Translations under genes and position numbers: made by a program
Part shown: positions 7,262-14,442 of the stretch, piece by piece
Numbering within the stretch: position 1 is the first letter of the stretch
Layout of the letters: every line of letters starts with the position of its first letter
The notes under the pieces: model-generated
Told to the model about the DNA's origin: nothing
The model's database searches: none
What the model saw: the letters and a program-made list of their open reading frames with translations, nothing else
Virus record (IMG/VR): IMGVR_UViG_3300010354_000699
Span: 1 to 22,937 of that record
DNA length: 22,937 bases
Origin: a virus
Strand: one strand, 5' to 3'

Positions 7262-7810
7262 ATGTCAACATATGTTTTAGAATCAAGTGGTACAGTAGCA
7301 ACAAGTGCTAACATTGCCACAGATAAAGTACGTATAGCAACCACTGCTAATAGTATTTTGTTTGCTGTAGGGTATCCAAACATAGCAGCAACAGGCACAG
7401 CAACAGCTGCCACTAATTCAACAACAGTGACAGGATCAGGCACAGCTTTTTTAAGTGAACTTAATGTAGGTTGGTGGATAGGAAATGCTACAGGAACAAC
7501 TGTAGGCGTAGTTCAAAGTATTGCCAATAATACAAGCCTTACTTTAACAGCAAACGCTAACGTTGCTGTTTCTGGGGCGGGAATAACAATTTCTCCTTAT
7601 GGTGTACCGTATGTTGATGATGTATTAGATCCAAGCAATTGTCCTAGAGCAAGTGGAATTGTTCCCTCTAACACTGTATTAAATGATGTTTTTGTAGGAC
7701 AGGGAAACGTAATTACATATGTAAACGCTGAAACTGGGAATTGTATTTTTAGTGTTACTGAATTAGGCATGCCTCATGCGGATACAGGCACATCAGGTTA
7801 TAATTTGTAG
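7262..7810 (+). CDS. Beta-rich fibre-associated/virion protein (182 aa)
   Basis: A strong ribosome site (TTAAGGAA) precedes ATG 7262. The protein is Thr/Ala/Val/Asn-rich. Residues about 45-105 form a recognisable phage adhesin module (TTVTGSGTAF, then GWWIGNATG, VVQSIANNTSLTLTANA). The C-terminal part has PYVDDVLDPSNCP and ends HADTGTSGYNL. I see no signal peptide, coiled coil or enzyme site. It follows the long fibre by 16 nt and is co-transcribed with it. A role as fibre-tip, fibre-connector or decoration protein is likely from context; the exact role is unknown. Confidence 0.78.
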   Translation: MSTYVLESSGTVATSANIATDKVRIATTANSILFAVGYPNIAATGTATAATNSTTVTGSGTAFLSELNVGWWIGNATGTTVGVVQSIANNTSLTLTANANVAVSGAGITISPYGVPYVDDVLDPSNCPRASGIVPSNTVLNDVFVGQGNVITYVNAETGNCIFSVTELGMPHADTGTSGYNL

Positions 7811-7815
7811 TTCTA

Positions 7816-7823
7816 GCTAAATA
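7816..7823 (+). promoter_or_regulatory. Candidate late promoter, variant GCTAAATA
   Basis: GCTAAATA keeps the AAATA core but has C where NATAAATA has A. It lies 6 nt after the stop at 7810. If active, the start would be near 7829, giving a leader of about 70 nt containing the hairpin at 7846-7863. Confidence 0.45.
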
Positions 7824-7845
7824 CTATATCATTACTTTATGATTT

Positions 7846-7863
7846 ATGCGGTCCCCGCCGCGT
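7846..7863 (+). other. GC-rich hairpin in the leader of the 408-aa gene
   Basis: ATGCGG (7846-7851) pairs with CCGCGT (7858-7863; one G-T pair) around TCCCCG. It stands out in an AT-rich genome. An outer pairing GTTCTAGC (7810-7817) with GCTAGAAC (7868-7875) could enclose it, and GTGG (7865-7868) could instead pair with CCAC (7876-7879). No T-tract follows, so it is not a standard terminator. The ribosome site TAAGGAG lies about 25 nt downstream. Confidence 0.55.
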
Positions 7864-7900
7864 AGTGGCTAGAACCCACGTAACTTAAGGAGAAAAACAA

Positions 7901-9127
7901 ATGGGTCGTCCTTTAAAGATAGCGAAAGCTCAAGCAATTTTAACAGTAACAAATACTACAGCAACAACTAATATTGTTACTGTATCCCAAAATTTATCAA
8001 ATTTGGGTGTTATAGCAGGTATGCCTTTTGTACCATCTACAACTACTGGTACAAATTTGATAGCAGGTACAACATATTGGATTTTACAAATCACAGGAGC
8101 ATCTACATTTACTGTGTCTGCTACTGAATTGAGTGCTAATCCTACATATACTCCAGTTACATTAACAACAGGAACTACAGCCTCAAGTTTATCAGTTGGT
8201 GTTGTTGATAGTGGATTCAACAATCCAGAAGGTATAGCAAACACATATGGAGTTGTTGGCGGTAATACAGCAATCTATGGTAATCAAGTCCTAGCACGTG
8301 TAGCAATTGGCGTAGCAGGTACAGGTACAATTTACTCATATAATGATTCAAATGTAGTCGGTGGAGCAGGAACAGATTTCGGTAACACCCTAAGCGCAGG
8401 CAGTGTCGTTTCAAGTGTTGATTCTCAAACTGGCGCATTGACAACTATAGGCTTTGTTGACACTGTAACAGGTTATGTAACAATTGAGTGTAGTGATTCA
8501 ACTGCTACAGGTAATTTCTTAACCAGTGTGGGTAACGCTGAAACATTATATGCTAATTTACCAGTTACATTTGATGTTAATATCGGTGGTCTAAATAATA
8601 CTCAAACTTATTTTGTTAAAGAAATCGTTAATGCCGCAGCATTTACTGTATCATTTATTCCAGGTGGAGCAAACGTTCCATTAAGTGATCAAACAGTAAC
8701 ATCAAATGCTACCCAAGACCAAGTTTTACTTGACGCTGTTGCTTTGGCAAACGCAAGTGGTACAAGTTTTGTTTATGCTGATAATGAAGCAGGATTTATC
8801 TTACGTCAGAAAGGCAAACAAAAGTATTTAGTACAAGGAGCAACAAGTGGGTTGATTGCACAATGCTTAACAGCTAATTTAGCTAATGCAGCGTTGGTTC
8901 CAAATTCCATGAATATTCTTGCTACTTATGCTAACAGTGCTACACAGTTTGTACAGAGCCTAAGCGATATTGATAGTGAATTGTTTACAGCAACATCTGG
9001 ACCAATCGCAAGTGGAAATATTGTATTAGCGAACGCTGATCCAGTTTATGTAACATTTAATAGCGGTGTCGCTGCTAATACAGCTAATGGTTTAATCTAC
9101 GAATTAGTACAAATCGCAGGCGCATAA
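7901..9127 (+). CDS. Beta-rich virion-type protein (408 aa)
   Basis: ATG 7901 follows a near-perfect TAAGGAG ribosome site. The N-terminus MGRPLKIAKAQ is basic. Residues about 16-98 and 192-270 each contain a module with the pattern GxTYWI/YFVK, then a STFTVS-like strand, seen in phage fibre and decoration proteins. Residues about 290-408 are distinct (GFILRQKGKQKYLVQG, then helical ANLANAALVPNSMNILATY) and look like a conserved structural core. No membrane segment or catalytic motif is seen. It sits in the fibre block with its own structured leader and is probably a virion component. The family is familiar from marine T4-like phages, but the function is unknown to me. Confidence 0.8.
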   Translation: MGRPLKIAKAQAILTVTNTTATTNIVTVSQNLSNLGVIAGMPFVPSTTTGTNLIAGTTYWILQITGASTFTVSATELSANPTYTPVTLTTGTTASSLSVGVVDSGFNNPEGIANTYGVVGGNTAIYGNQVLARVAIGVAGTGTIYSYNDSNVVGGAGTDFGNTLSAGSVVSSVDSQTGALTTIGFVDTVTGYVTIECSDSTATGNFLTSVGNAETLYANLPVTFDVNIGGLNNTQTYFVKEIVNAAAFTVSFIPGGANVPLSDQTVTSNATQDQVLLDAVALANASGTSFVYADNEAGFILRQKGKQKYLVQGATSGLIAQCLTANLANAALVPNSMNILATYANSATQFVQSLSDIDSELFTATSGPIASGNIVLANADPVYVTFNSGVAANTANGLIYELVQIAGA

Positions 9128-9128
9128 C

Positions 9129-9434
9129 ATGGCTCAGCCGCTTCAAATTCAGACACAAACTGAAGTTGCAGTCCTTCAAGTTCAATTTAAAAATCTAGAC
9201 GAAAAAGTTGATGATTTAAAAGTTGATCTGAAGGACATGCGTTCCGCATTAGAAAGACATAGTGAGGAACATACTCAGATGATGAAAGATATGCAGGAGT
9301 CTGCTAGTGAAGCACATAAAAGCATGGCTAACAAAATTAACGCACTTGAAAAATGGCGTTGGATGTTAATGGGTGCTGGTGTTGTTATTGGGGCTTTAGG
9401 TTGGCCAACACTTGGTAAAGTGTTAGGTATGTAA
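9129..9434 (+). CDS. Coiled-coil protein with C-terminal membrane segment (XhlA/holin-accessory-like)
   Basis: It starts one base after the preceding stop. Residues about 10-75 form heptad-like helix (VAVLQVQFKNLDEKVDDLKV, ending NKINALEKW). A membrane-spanning stretch follows (WMLMGAGVVIGALGWPTLG), with the C-terminus just after it. This layout of a coiled coil ending in one membrane helix matches haemolysin XhlA-type proteins that accompany holins. The position at the end of the fibre block would also allow a tail-associated role. Lysis function is inference; no endolysin lies next to it. Confidence 0.75.
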   Translation: MAQPLQIQTQTEVAVLQVQFKNLDEKVDDLKVDLKDMRSALERHSEEHTQMMKDMQESASEAHKSMANKINALEKWRWMLMGAGVVIGALGWPTLGKVLGM

Positions 9435-9848
9435 AGTTGAGGGGCTAGACCCCTCAATTAATTTCAATTTCTCTTTTACAATATCAAAATTAATAGTATT
9501 AAATAATCCAGGATGTAATGGTTTGGGATATAATGAACTTTCTACCCAAGCATAACCATAATGTTCATCATTTAAAATTGGCATAAATTCATTCTTAACT
9601 TCACAGAAAAATGTATGGTATGTAAAATTATAATTAACAAATTGTTGAATTGGAATTAATTTATGATTTGTAATATCATAACTAATTTCTTCCATACATT
9701 CACGTTGTAAAGCTTCAAAAAGTGTTTCTTTATTTTCTACTTTACCACCGGGAATACTCCAAGTTTGACTTTTAATATCATTTCTTAGTAGATACAGGTA
9801 ACGATTCGTAGATTTACTATAGAAAAATAATCCAACACCTGTGCTCAT
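9423..9848 (-). CDS. Nudix (MutT-like) hydrolase
   Basis: This 141-aa protein carries a Nudix box at residues 35-57: Gly35, Glu41, then RECMEEI (49-55), matching GX5EX7REUXEEXGU. The usual box Gly is Ser56, a mild departure. WSIPGGK before the box is typical. The family hydrolyses nucleoside diphosphates linked to other groups, including oxidised dNTPs, NAD-type compounds or capped RNA; the substrate cannot be told. It lies 17 nt downstream of gp15 in the same direction. Its last 12 nt overlap the end of the convergent gene, and its C-terminus is encoded across the terminator hairpin. Confidence 0.92.
   Translation of the reverse strand: MSTGVGLFFYSKSTNRYLYLLRNDIKSQTWSIPGGKVENKETLFEALQRECMEEISYDITNHKLIPIQQFVNYNFTYHTFFCEVKNEFMPILNDEHYGYAWVESSLYPKPLHPGLFNTINFDIVKEKLKLIEGSSPSTLHT
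9437..9457 (+). terminator. Terminator hairpin between convergent genes
   Basis: TTGAGGGG (9437-9444) pairs perfectly with CCCCTCAA (9450-9457) around a 5-nt loop, followed by a T-rich run on the plus strand. It ends the fibre block. It lies inside the last codons of the minus-strand Nudix gene and may also stop minus transcripts, though the T-run on that side is poor. Confidence 0.8.
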
Positions 9849-9853
9849 CTAAT

Positions 9854-9861
9854 GATTTATC
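9854..9861 (-). promoter_or_regulatory. Possible late promoter, variant GATAAATC (minus strand)
   Basis: On the minus strand GATAAATC lies in the 17-nt gap between gp15 and the Nudix gene, 5 nt before the Nudix ATG. The last base departs from NATAAATA. The same 8-mer occurs by chance inside coding DNA near 8793, so this call is weak. Confidence 0.35.
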
Positions 9862-9865
9862 TCTG

Positions 9866-11236
9866 TTAGATGACTATTGAAAAATCTCCTGCTGTGTACC
9901 AACCTTCATATGACTTCTTCCAACTACCGTTAGCGTATCTATATTGAACATTGTTCACAATATTTGTCACAAATTGAACAGTTGTAGCATTCTCACTATC
10001 AAAACTTACTTCCCATTCCATTGTGTTGGCATTGAATTGTACGATATCGTTAGCATTTGCTACTAAATTGCCCCAAGCTACAGTTGTATCTCCGTCACTA
10101 CCTATGTTATCAACGAGCAAATATCTAACATTGGGTGTAGGTCCAGGAAGTCCTGCGTTTGGTCCTGTTACCTGCGGATTAACCACACCGTCTACAGGAA
10201 CTAATGTATTTTGTGGTAATGTGTCTGGGTCAACATTATAAATTAATAATCTATCATCTAATGGATCTGGTACTATAGTTCCAACTATTTCTGTATCTAA
10301 GTAAGGATTTTGTAACCATATTTGACTAATACCTGGTCTAACTGCTCCATAAGCATTTAAGAAACTTGACCAATATATCGTTGTGTTTGGTGGACTTATA
10401 TTATCTAAATCACTGTTAGGTGGATTAAAGGGTTGATTTTCAGGTAGTACCTGTAATGTATTACCTAAGTACAGTAATTTATAACCAAATGGTGTAATTT
10501 TTTGTCTAGTTCCTAATAATAAATCATCATCTTGTGTTGCCAATAAACTATTTCCTTGAAATATACTAGCAATAATTTTTTCGATCACACCCAATTTCTT
10601 AAGCTTACTGCTTGTGCTTATCCATATAGGCATATAGAATTTCCAAGTTAGTACATCAATAGGATTTCCAGTACCTTGTGGAATACTTCTACTACTAAAT
10701 GTTAAGCCATCTTGGTAAACTACAGTTAAACTTGTCCAATCAACGAAATTATCTGTGCTTTGTATTTCTAAACTTGGATTAAACAGTGTAGCCATTTGTT
10801 CTACTAACTCAAGTTTTTGATTATAGTTTGTAGTCCAAAAATCAACAGTTATTCTTAATGTGTAAGGTACTGGCATCAATCTTTCAATCGTAAATGCTTG
10901 CCCCTGTGTTGTTTCATATGAGGTTGTTTCTTCATTGTAAGCACGTTGTCTGACATTTAACTTATCTACAAAAAATGGTTCTTGCGTTCTTTTTTGATCA
11001 TACTCAAGTCCACTAATATAATATGTTATCATAGGAGCACTTGGTAAACTACTAGCACTATTATTTGCCTGTATAGTAGCAGCCTGCCTACTTTGATCAC
11101 CGTACATTATAGGAACACGTATTAAAATGTCATTACCAGCAGGATCTTTTCCTTTGGTAACATACCAATTGCTAAAGATTTTAGCGAACTGGATTAAAAA
11201 ACGACGGATTTGATTATCGTAGAAGAACTGTGCCAA
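9866..11236 (-). CDS. gp15: Tail sheath stabiliser and completion protein, gp15-like
   Basis: The N-terminal 240 residues resemble T4 gp15: FFYDNQIRRF, then IFSNW and ILIRVPIMYGD, followed by a VPYTLRITVDFWTTN strand and an EQMATLFNPSLEI helix. gp15 forms the ring that caps the finished tail and joins it to the neck. T4 gp15 has 272 residues; this one has 456, with a C-terminal extension of short Trp/Tyr-rich beta segments (VAWGNL, MEWEVSF, YRYANGSWKK, EGWYTAGDF). The start is TTG: AAAAGG lies 8 nt upstream, an in-frame stop is just before it, and the next in-frame Met falls inside the conserved region. Its own late promoter is at 11260-11267. Confidence 0.88.
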   Translation of the reverse strand: MAQFFYDNQIRRFLIQFAKIFSNWYVTKGKDPAGNDILIRVPIMYGDQSRQAATIQANNSASSLPSAPMITYYISGLEYDQKRTQEPFFVDKLNVRQRAYNEETTSYETTQGQAFTIERLMPVPYTLRITVDFWTTNYNQKLELVEQMATLFNPSLEIQSTDNFVDWTSLTVVYQDGLTFSSRSIPQGTGNPIDVLTWKFYMPIWISTSSKLKKLGVIEKIIASIFQGNSLLATQDDDLLLGTRQKITPFGYKLLYLGNTLQVLPENQPFNPPNSDLDNISPPNTTIYWSSFLNAYGAVRPGISQIWLQNPYLDTEIVGTIVPDPLDDRLLIYNVDPDTLPQNTLVPVDGVVNPQVTGPNAGLPGPTPNVRYLLVDNIGSDGDTTVAWGNLVANANDIVQFNANTMEWEVSFDSENATTVQFVTNIVNNVQYRYANGSWKKSYEGWYTAGDFSIVI

Positions 11237-11259
11237 TTTAAATACCTTTTGCTATGTTG

Positions 11260-11267
11260 TATTTATT
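11260..11267 (-). promoter_or_regulatory. Late promoter AATAAATA for gp15 (minus strand)
   Basis: On the minus strand AATAAATA lies between the gp14 stop (11276) and the gp15 start (11236), 23 nt upstream of the TTG. The leader includes the AAAAGG ribosome site at 11250-11245. Confidence 0.75.
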
Positions 11268-11275
11268 GTTTAATT

Positions 11276-12994
11276 TTATGGTGTAGGTGGAATAACGTCT
11301 GGCTTTAAATCTAGTATCGAACTTAATGGCTGTGCTTCAGGTACAAAGGTTTGTGTTTGTTGCATATAAATTTGATTACTATCATTTATAAACAGTGATT
11401 TACGTGACAAGTCATTTATAGTAAATCCTGTTTCTGTTCTTACATTTTCACTTATTCTTACCCACATAACACCGTCCCAACGGAACAATATTTGCGGTAA
11501 ATAATCAATTCGTAAAAAGTAATCCCCAACTTGTGGATTCTGTGGGAAACTTATACCTGTACCAGTTGGTAGTCCATTAGGTGGAATATCTGTACCAGTT
11601 AAGTATCCAGCACTGTAACCAAAACTTCTAGGTGTACTACGTGCTATATATTGAAATCTAGGATCACAATCAGCACGATAATCCATTTGAGGTGTTATTT
11701 CAGCAGTGAAACCAGGTGCTTCAGGATCTTGGTCTGCTGTAGCATATGTATTGTCTGCAGTGCCATATGGTCCTGTAACTGCTCCTAATGATTGTACTGT
11801 TAAAACTTTTTGTCCTTCAACTGGTCCTGATCCTGAACCTAATTTGTCAGGAGCAAGTTCTAATACTTCTAGGTTAGCTTGTACAAATTTATCAAGTTGT
11901 GCTGACATATCCATATCAGCAGTCATATCCCAAATACTTTGTAATTGTTCTTTAGGAACTTTAATAGCATAGCCTGTATTCTTAAACTTAGGATCACGCA
12001 TTGCTATAACACTACCTGTTACAGTGGTGCTTGGGGCTCCTGCGCTACTTGTTATAATATTAATAGGTGGTGCTGGTTGACCAATCTTATTACTAGGAAC
12101 ACCATTGCTTTGATATTCACCGTATGTTGGAACAACATAAAGTTTGCTATTATCGTAACCTGCTTTAGGTACTATACGTCTTGCTTCATTTAGTTGTGCG
12201 TCATTAACAGCAATATTAGTATTGTACCTACCTAGTATATCACGTAAGTTTTGATTTGTATCTAAAGCCCAATATGCTGGATTTGGGGGATTGATTCCTA
12301 TAGGTACTTCTGCTATTGAAATATAATTTTTATCACCATAAGTAATAACATATCCTGGTGGATAAGTTCTATCTTTGTCCCAAAGTCCTAAATAATTATC
12401 TTGGTTAATTGGTTCTGTCAGTATTTGACTAAATTCTTCACTATCAACTAATGGTTCGCATTTAATACGCCATAAGTGCGGAAACCAAGTTTGGCTGAAC
12501 CCTTCACTAGCATAATTAGCATCAGTTATTTGCATAAAACGTTTTAATGCTACTGGGATAGTTTCTTTTAATGGGTTATAATCTAGCAAGTGTGGTAACT
12601 CAAGCACATCCCCAACCATTAGCTTTCTGCCTATAATGTCAATCATATCATTATAATGAACTACAATGAAAATAATGTCGTTGTTTAAAAACAAACCAAA
12701 TTGACTTAAGTCAAAGTCCAAATTTTGTACTTGATAATGACCACGTAATCTGTAAATATTTGGGTCATATGTCCGATCTCTATTTTCAAGAAATAACAAA
12801 TCCTGTATATTAGTAGGGTTTAATGAATCATACTCAGGTTGGGTATAATCAACACTAGGGCCTTGATTCGTAGGACCCAAATATTTGTGAATGTAAAGGT
12901 CGGTGCCACCTACAGTGAGTTGTTCAGAAATGGTTCTATCAAAAAATCTGTAGTCGTTTTGTTTATTTGGACGGTATAGTGATAACTTTGGCAT
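11276..12994 (-). CDS. gp14: Neck protein gp14-like, enlarged
   Basis: ATG at 12994 gives MPKLSLYRPN, the N-terminus I recall for marine T4-like neck proteins; the TTG at 13021 lies upstream of the promoter. The core (IHKYLGP, DLLFLENRDRTYDPNIY, FDLSQFGLFLNND, LMVGDVLELPHL) matches gp14, which joins gp13 to close the head-tail neck. T4 gp14 has 256 residues; this has 572. An inserted segment at residues 204-245 (LWDKDRTYPPG, then VITYGDKNY, ending PPNPAYWAL) resembles CBM5/12 chitin-binding modules. Near residues 490-512 is a GDYFLRID, FRWDG, WVRI motif. No ribosome site precedes the ATG, and a late promoter ends 4 nt before it. Confidence 0.85.
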   Translation of the reverse strand: MPKLSLYRPNKQNDYRFFDRTISEQLTVGGTDLYIHKYLGPTNQGPSVDYTQPEYDSLNPTNIQDLLFLENRDRTYDPNIYRLRGHYQVQNLDFDLSQFGLFLNNDIIFIVVHYNDMIDIIGRKLMVGDVLELPHLLDYNPLKETIPVALKRFMQITDANYASEGFSQTWFPHLWRIKCEPLVDSEEFSQILTEPINQDNYLGLWDKDRTYPPGYVITYGDKNYISIAEVPIGINPPNPAYWALDTNQNLRDILGRYNTNIAVNDAQLNEARRIVPKAGYDNSKLYVVPTYGEYQSNGVPSNKIGQPAPPINIITSSAGAPSTTVTGSVIAMRDPKFKNTGYAIKVPKEQLQSIWDMTADMDMSAQLDKFVQANLEVLELAPDKLGSGSGPVEGQKVLTVQSLGAVTGPYGTADNTYATADQDPEAPGFTAEITPQMDYRADCDPRFQYIARSTPRSFGYSAGYLTGTDIPPNGLPTGTGISFPQNPQVGDYFLRIDYLPQILFRWDGVMWVRISENVRTETGFTINDLSRKSLFINDSNQIYMQQTQTFVPEAQPLSSILDLKPDVIPPTP

Positions 12995-12998
12995 ATAG

Positions 12999-13006
12999 TA
13001 TTTATC
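12999..13006 (-). promoter_or_regulatory. Late promoter GATAAATA for gp14 (minus strand), leaderless geometry
   Basis: On the minus strand GATAAATA is followed by CTAT and then the ATG at 12994. With T4-type spacing, initiation falls at or beside the A of the start codon. It is back to back with the plus-strand promoter at 13020-13027. Confidence 0.75.
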
Positions 13007-13019
13007 GGGCAAGGTTGAC

Positions 13020-13027
13020 AATAAATA
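13020..13027 (+). promoter_or_regulatory. Late promoter AATAAATA (divergent from gp14)
   Basis: AATAAATA lies 43 nt before ATG 13071. Only 13 bp separate it from the minus-strand promoter at 12999-13006. It likely drives 13071-14866. Confidence 0.72.
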
Positions 13028-13070
13028 ACAGGTCGTGTATAATCAACGATGTTTACTAGATGGAGCTAAC

Positions 13071-14258
13071 ATGGCAAGAACTGCTAAAAAACCAACGCAA
13101 CAAGCATTTGTAAGTGTAAAATCAATCGTAATCAAAGACCCTGATACGAAATATTATGGGGAAGAACCAGAATTTACACTACAGCCCGATAATCGTACTG
13201 TGGCTCTTATGAAAGGTTTTACTTGGTACAATAGATTTTTGACTAGAAAAGAAGCAAAAGACTTTCTTTGCCAATATGTAGAAACAAATGGTAAGTCAGA
13301 AGATAGTAAAGTTATGCGTAGGATTGATGAAAACGAACTTATCCCAACGTTGGGATGGTTAGCAAGAATGAGTTTGCGTGGATTGGAACTTAATGAACAT
13401 GAAACACTCACACTTAAAAATGAAATCGCAAGATTAATTCGTTCAGTACACAAGCCCGAACTCAAACAAAAATCACAAACAGGCAAAAACGCAGTAGAAA
13501 AAACTGTAGTTAAAGCACGTCCTAATGTCCAAGAAATTATGAAAGACAAGGCACGTGAAGCAGCAGGCGAACTTGAGGGGTTGTTTGACGAGTTTATCCA
13601 ATCAGGAGCAAAAACAATTGTTACTAAAACAATGGATGAACTTACTAAGAAAAACGTATTACCCCAGCATACAAATATCTTAGTTGATATTTGGAACAAA
13701 AAACTTGATGAGTTTTTGGAAGTACAAAAGGGTAAAAGTGATTTAGCAGAGGGCTATACAAACTTGTCCAAAGTACAAGTCAAAAACATTATCAAGTATA
13801 TTGAGCAGGTAATCAGTGATCTTAATGCTTATGTTAATGTCAAAAAAGCACAAAAGGCACCACGTAAGCGTAAGGCAGTGCCAGTTGAAAAGCTTGTTAG
13901 TAAACTGAAGTTTCAAAAAGAGTTTAAAGATCCTGCTAGTAAGTTAGATTTGGTAAGTATACACCCAACAAAATTGCATGGTGCTAGTGAAGCGTGGGTT
14001 TATGATACTGCAAAACGTAAACTACATCATTACATTGCTGATGAATACAGCAAAACATTTAGTGTAAAAGGTAATACATTGCTAGGCTTTTGCACTAAAC
14101 AAAGCGAAGTAAAAACACTTCGCAAACCTAGCGAACAGCTAAAAGAAGTTGTTGGAAGTAAGCCTGCCGCAAGAAAATATTTTAAAGATATTAAAGCGGT
14201 AAGTGTTGCCCCAACAGGACGTTTTAGTGAGACTATGATTATTTTAAAGGCATTTTAA
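13071..14258 (+). CDS. Conserved marine T4-like phage protein of unknown function (395 aa)
   Basis: ATG 13071 is preferred over GTG 13035 because a GGAG ribosome site lies 5 nt before it and the basic MARTAKKPTQ N-terminus fits the family. The protein is Lys-rich. An N-terminal domain (KGFTWYNRFLTRKEAKDFL) is followed by a long charged helical middle with a basic stretch (KKAQKAPRKRKAVPVEKL). The C-terminal domain (KLHHYIADEYSKTFSVKG, TLRKPSEQL, IKAV) ends in MIILKAF. I recall this C-terminal pattern from hypothetical proteins of T4-like marine phages. The basic middle could bind nucleic acid, but no enzyme motif is visible. Confidence 0.8.
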   Translation: MARTAKKPTQQAFVSVKSIVIKDPDTKYYGEEPEFTLQPDNRTVALMKGFTWYNRFLTRKEAKDFLCQYVETNGKSEDSKVMRRIDENELIPTLGWLARMSLRGLELNEHETLTLKNEIARLIRSVHKPELKQKSQTGKNAVEKTVVKARPNVQEIMKDKAREAAGELEGLFDEFIQSGAKTIVTKTMDELTKKNVLPQHTNILVDIWNKKLDEFLEVQKGKSDLAEGYTNLSKVQVKNIIKYIEQVISDLNAYVNVKKAQKAPRKRKAVPVEKLVSKLKFQKEFKDPASKLDLVSIHPTKLHGASEAWVYDTAKRKLHHYIADEYSKTFSVKGNTLLGFCTKQSEVKTLRKPSEQLKEVVGSKPAARKYFKDIKAVSVAPTGRFSETMIILKAF

Positions 14259-14259
14259 T

Positions 14260-14442
14260 ATGAAAGAAAAAATTGGTAATTGGTTTGCTGATAACCGAAT
14301 AAGAGTAGGTTATTTTTTAGGTGGACTGAATATTGCTGGTGGAATAAGCCTGCTACCATTGGGACAATATGCTAATGGAGCTATTCAGATTTTCGTTGGT
14401 TGTGTATTAGTTATTGATGCGTGGTTACAAAATGAATATTGA
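14260..14442 (+). CDS. Small two-helix membrane protein (60 aa)
   Basis: It starts one base after the preceding stop. It has a short charged N-terminus, then two hydrophobic stretches, VGYFLGGLNIAGGISLLPLG and AIQIFVGCVLVIDAWL, predicting a hairpin in the inner membrane. The last 11 nt overlap the start of the mazG-like gene. The size and form would suit a phage membrane effector, an envelope modulator or a small holin, but no specific family is recognised. Confidence 0.65.
   Translation: MKEKIGNWFADNRIRVGYFLGGLNIAGGISLLPLGQYANGAIQIFVGCVLVIDAWLQNEY

Noticed and set aside
7811-7878. tRNA-like element (7-bp acceptor-like stem TTCTAGC/GCTAGAA followed by CCCA)
   Set aside because: No T-arm or D-arm can be formed, the T-loop consensus is missing, and the length (68 nt) and interior do not fit a tRNA. 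Kept only as a structured leader.
4468-9434. Diversity-generating retroelement acting on the fibre block
   Set aside because: No reverse transcriptase gene or template/variable repeat pair with adenine-directed differences was seen in this window.
12995-13021. gp14 start at TTG 13021
   Set aside because: It lies upstream of the late promoter that serves the gene, has no ribosome site, and MPKLSLYRP is the family-type start.
13022-13070. N-terminal extension of the 395-aa gene from GTG 13035
   Set aside because: ATG 13071 has a well-placed GGAG and begins the family-like basic N-terminus.
13154-13699. Minus-strand open frame of 181 codons opposite the 395-aa gene
   Set aside because: Antisense shadow; Ser/Leu-rich translation, no start context, while the plus frame has a good start and conserved pattern.
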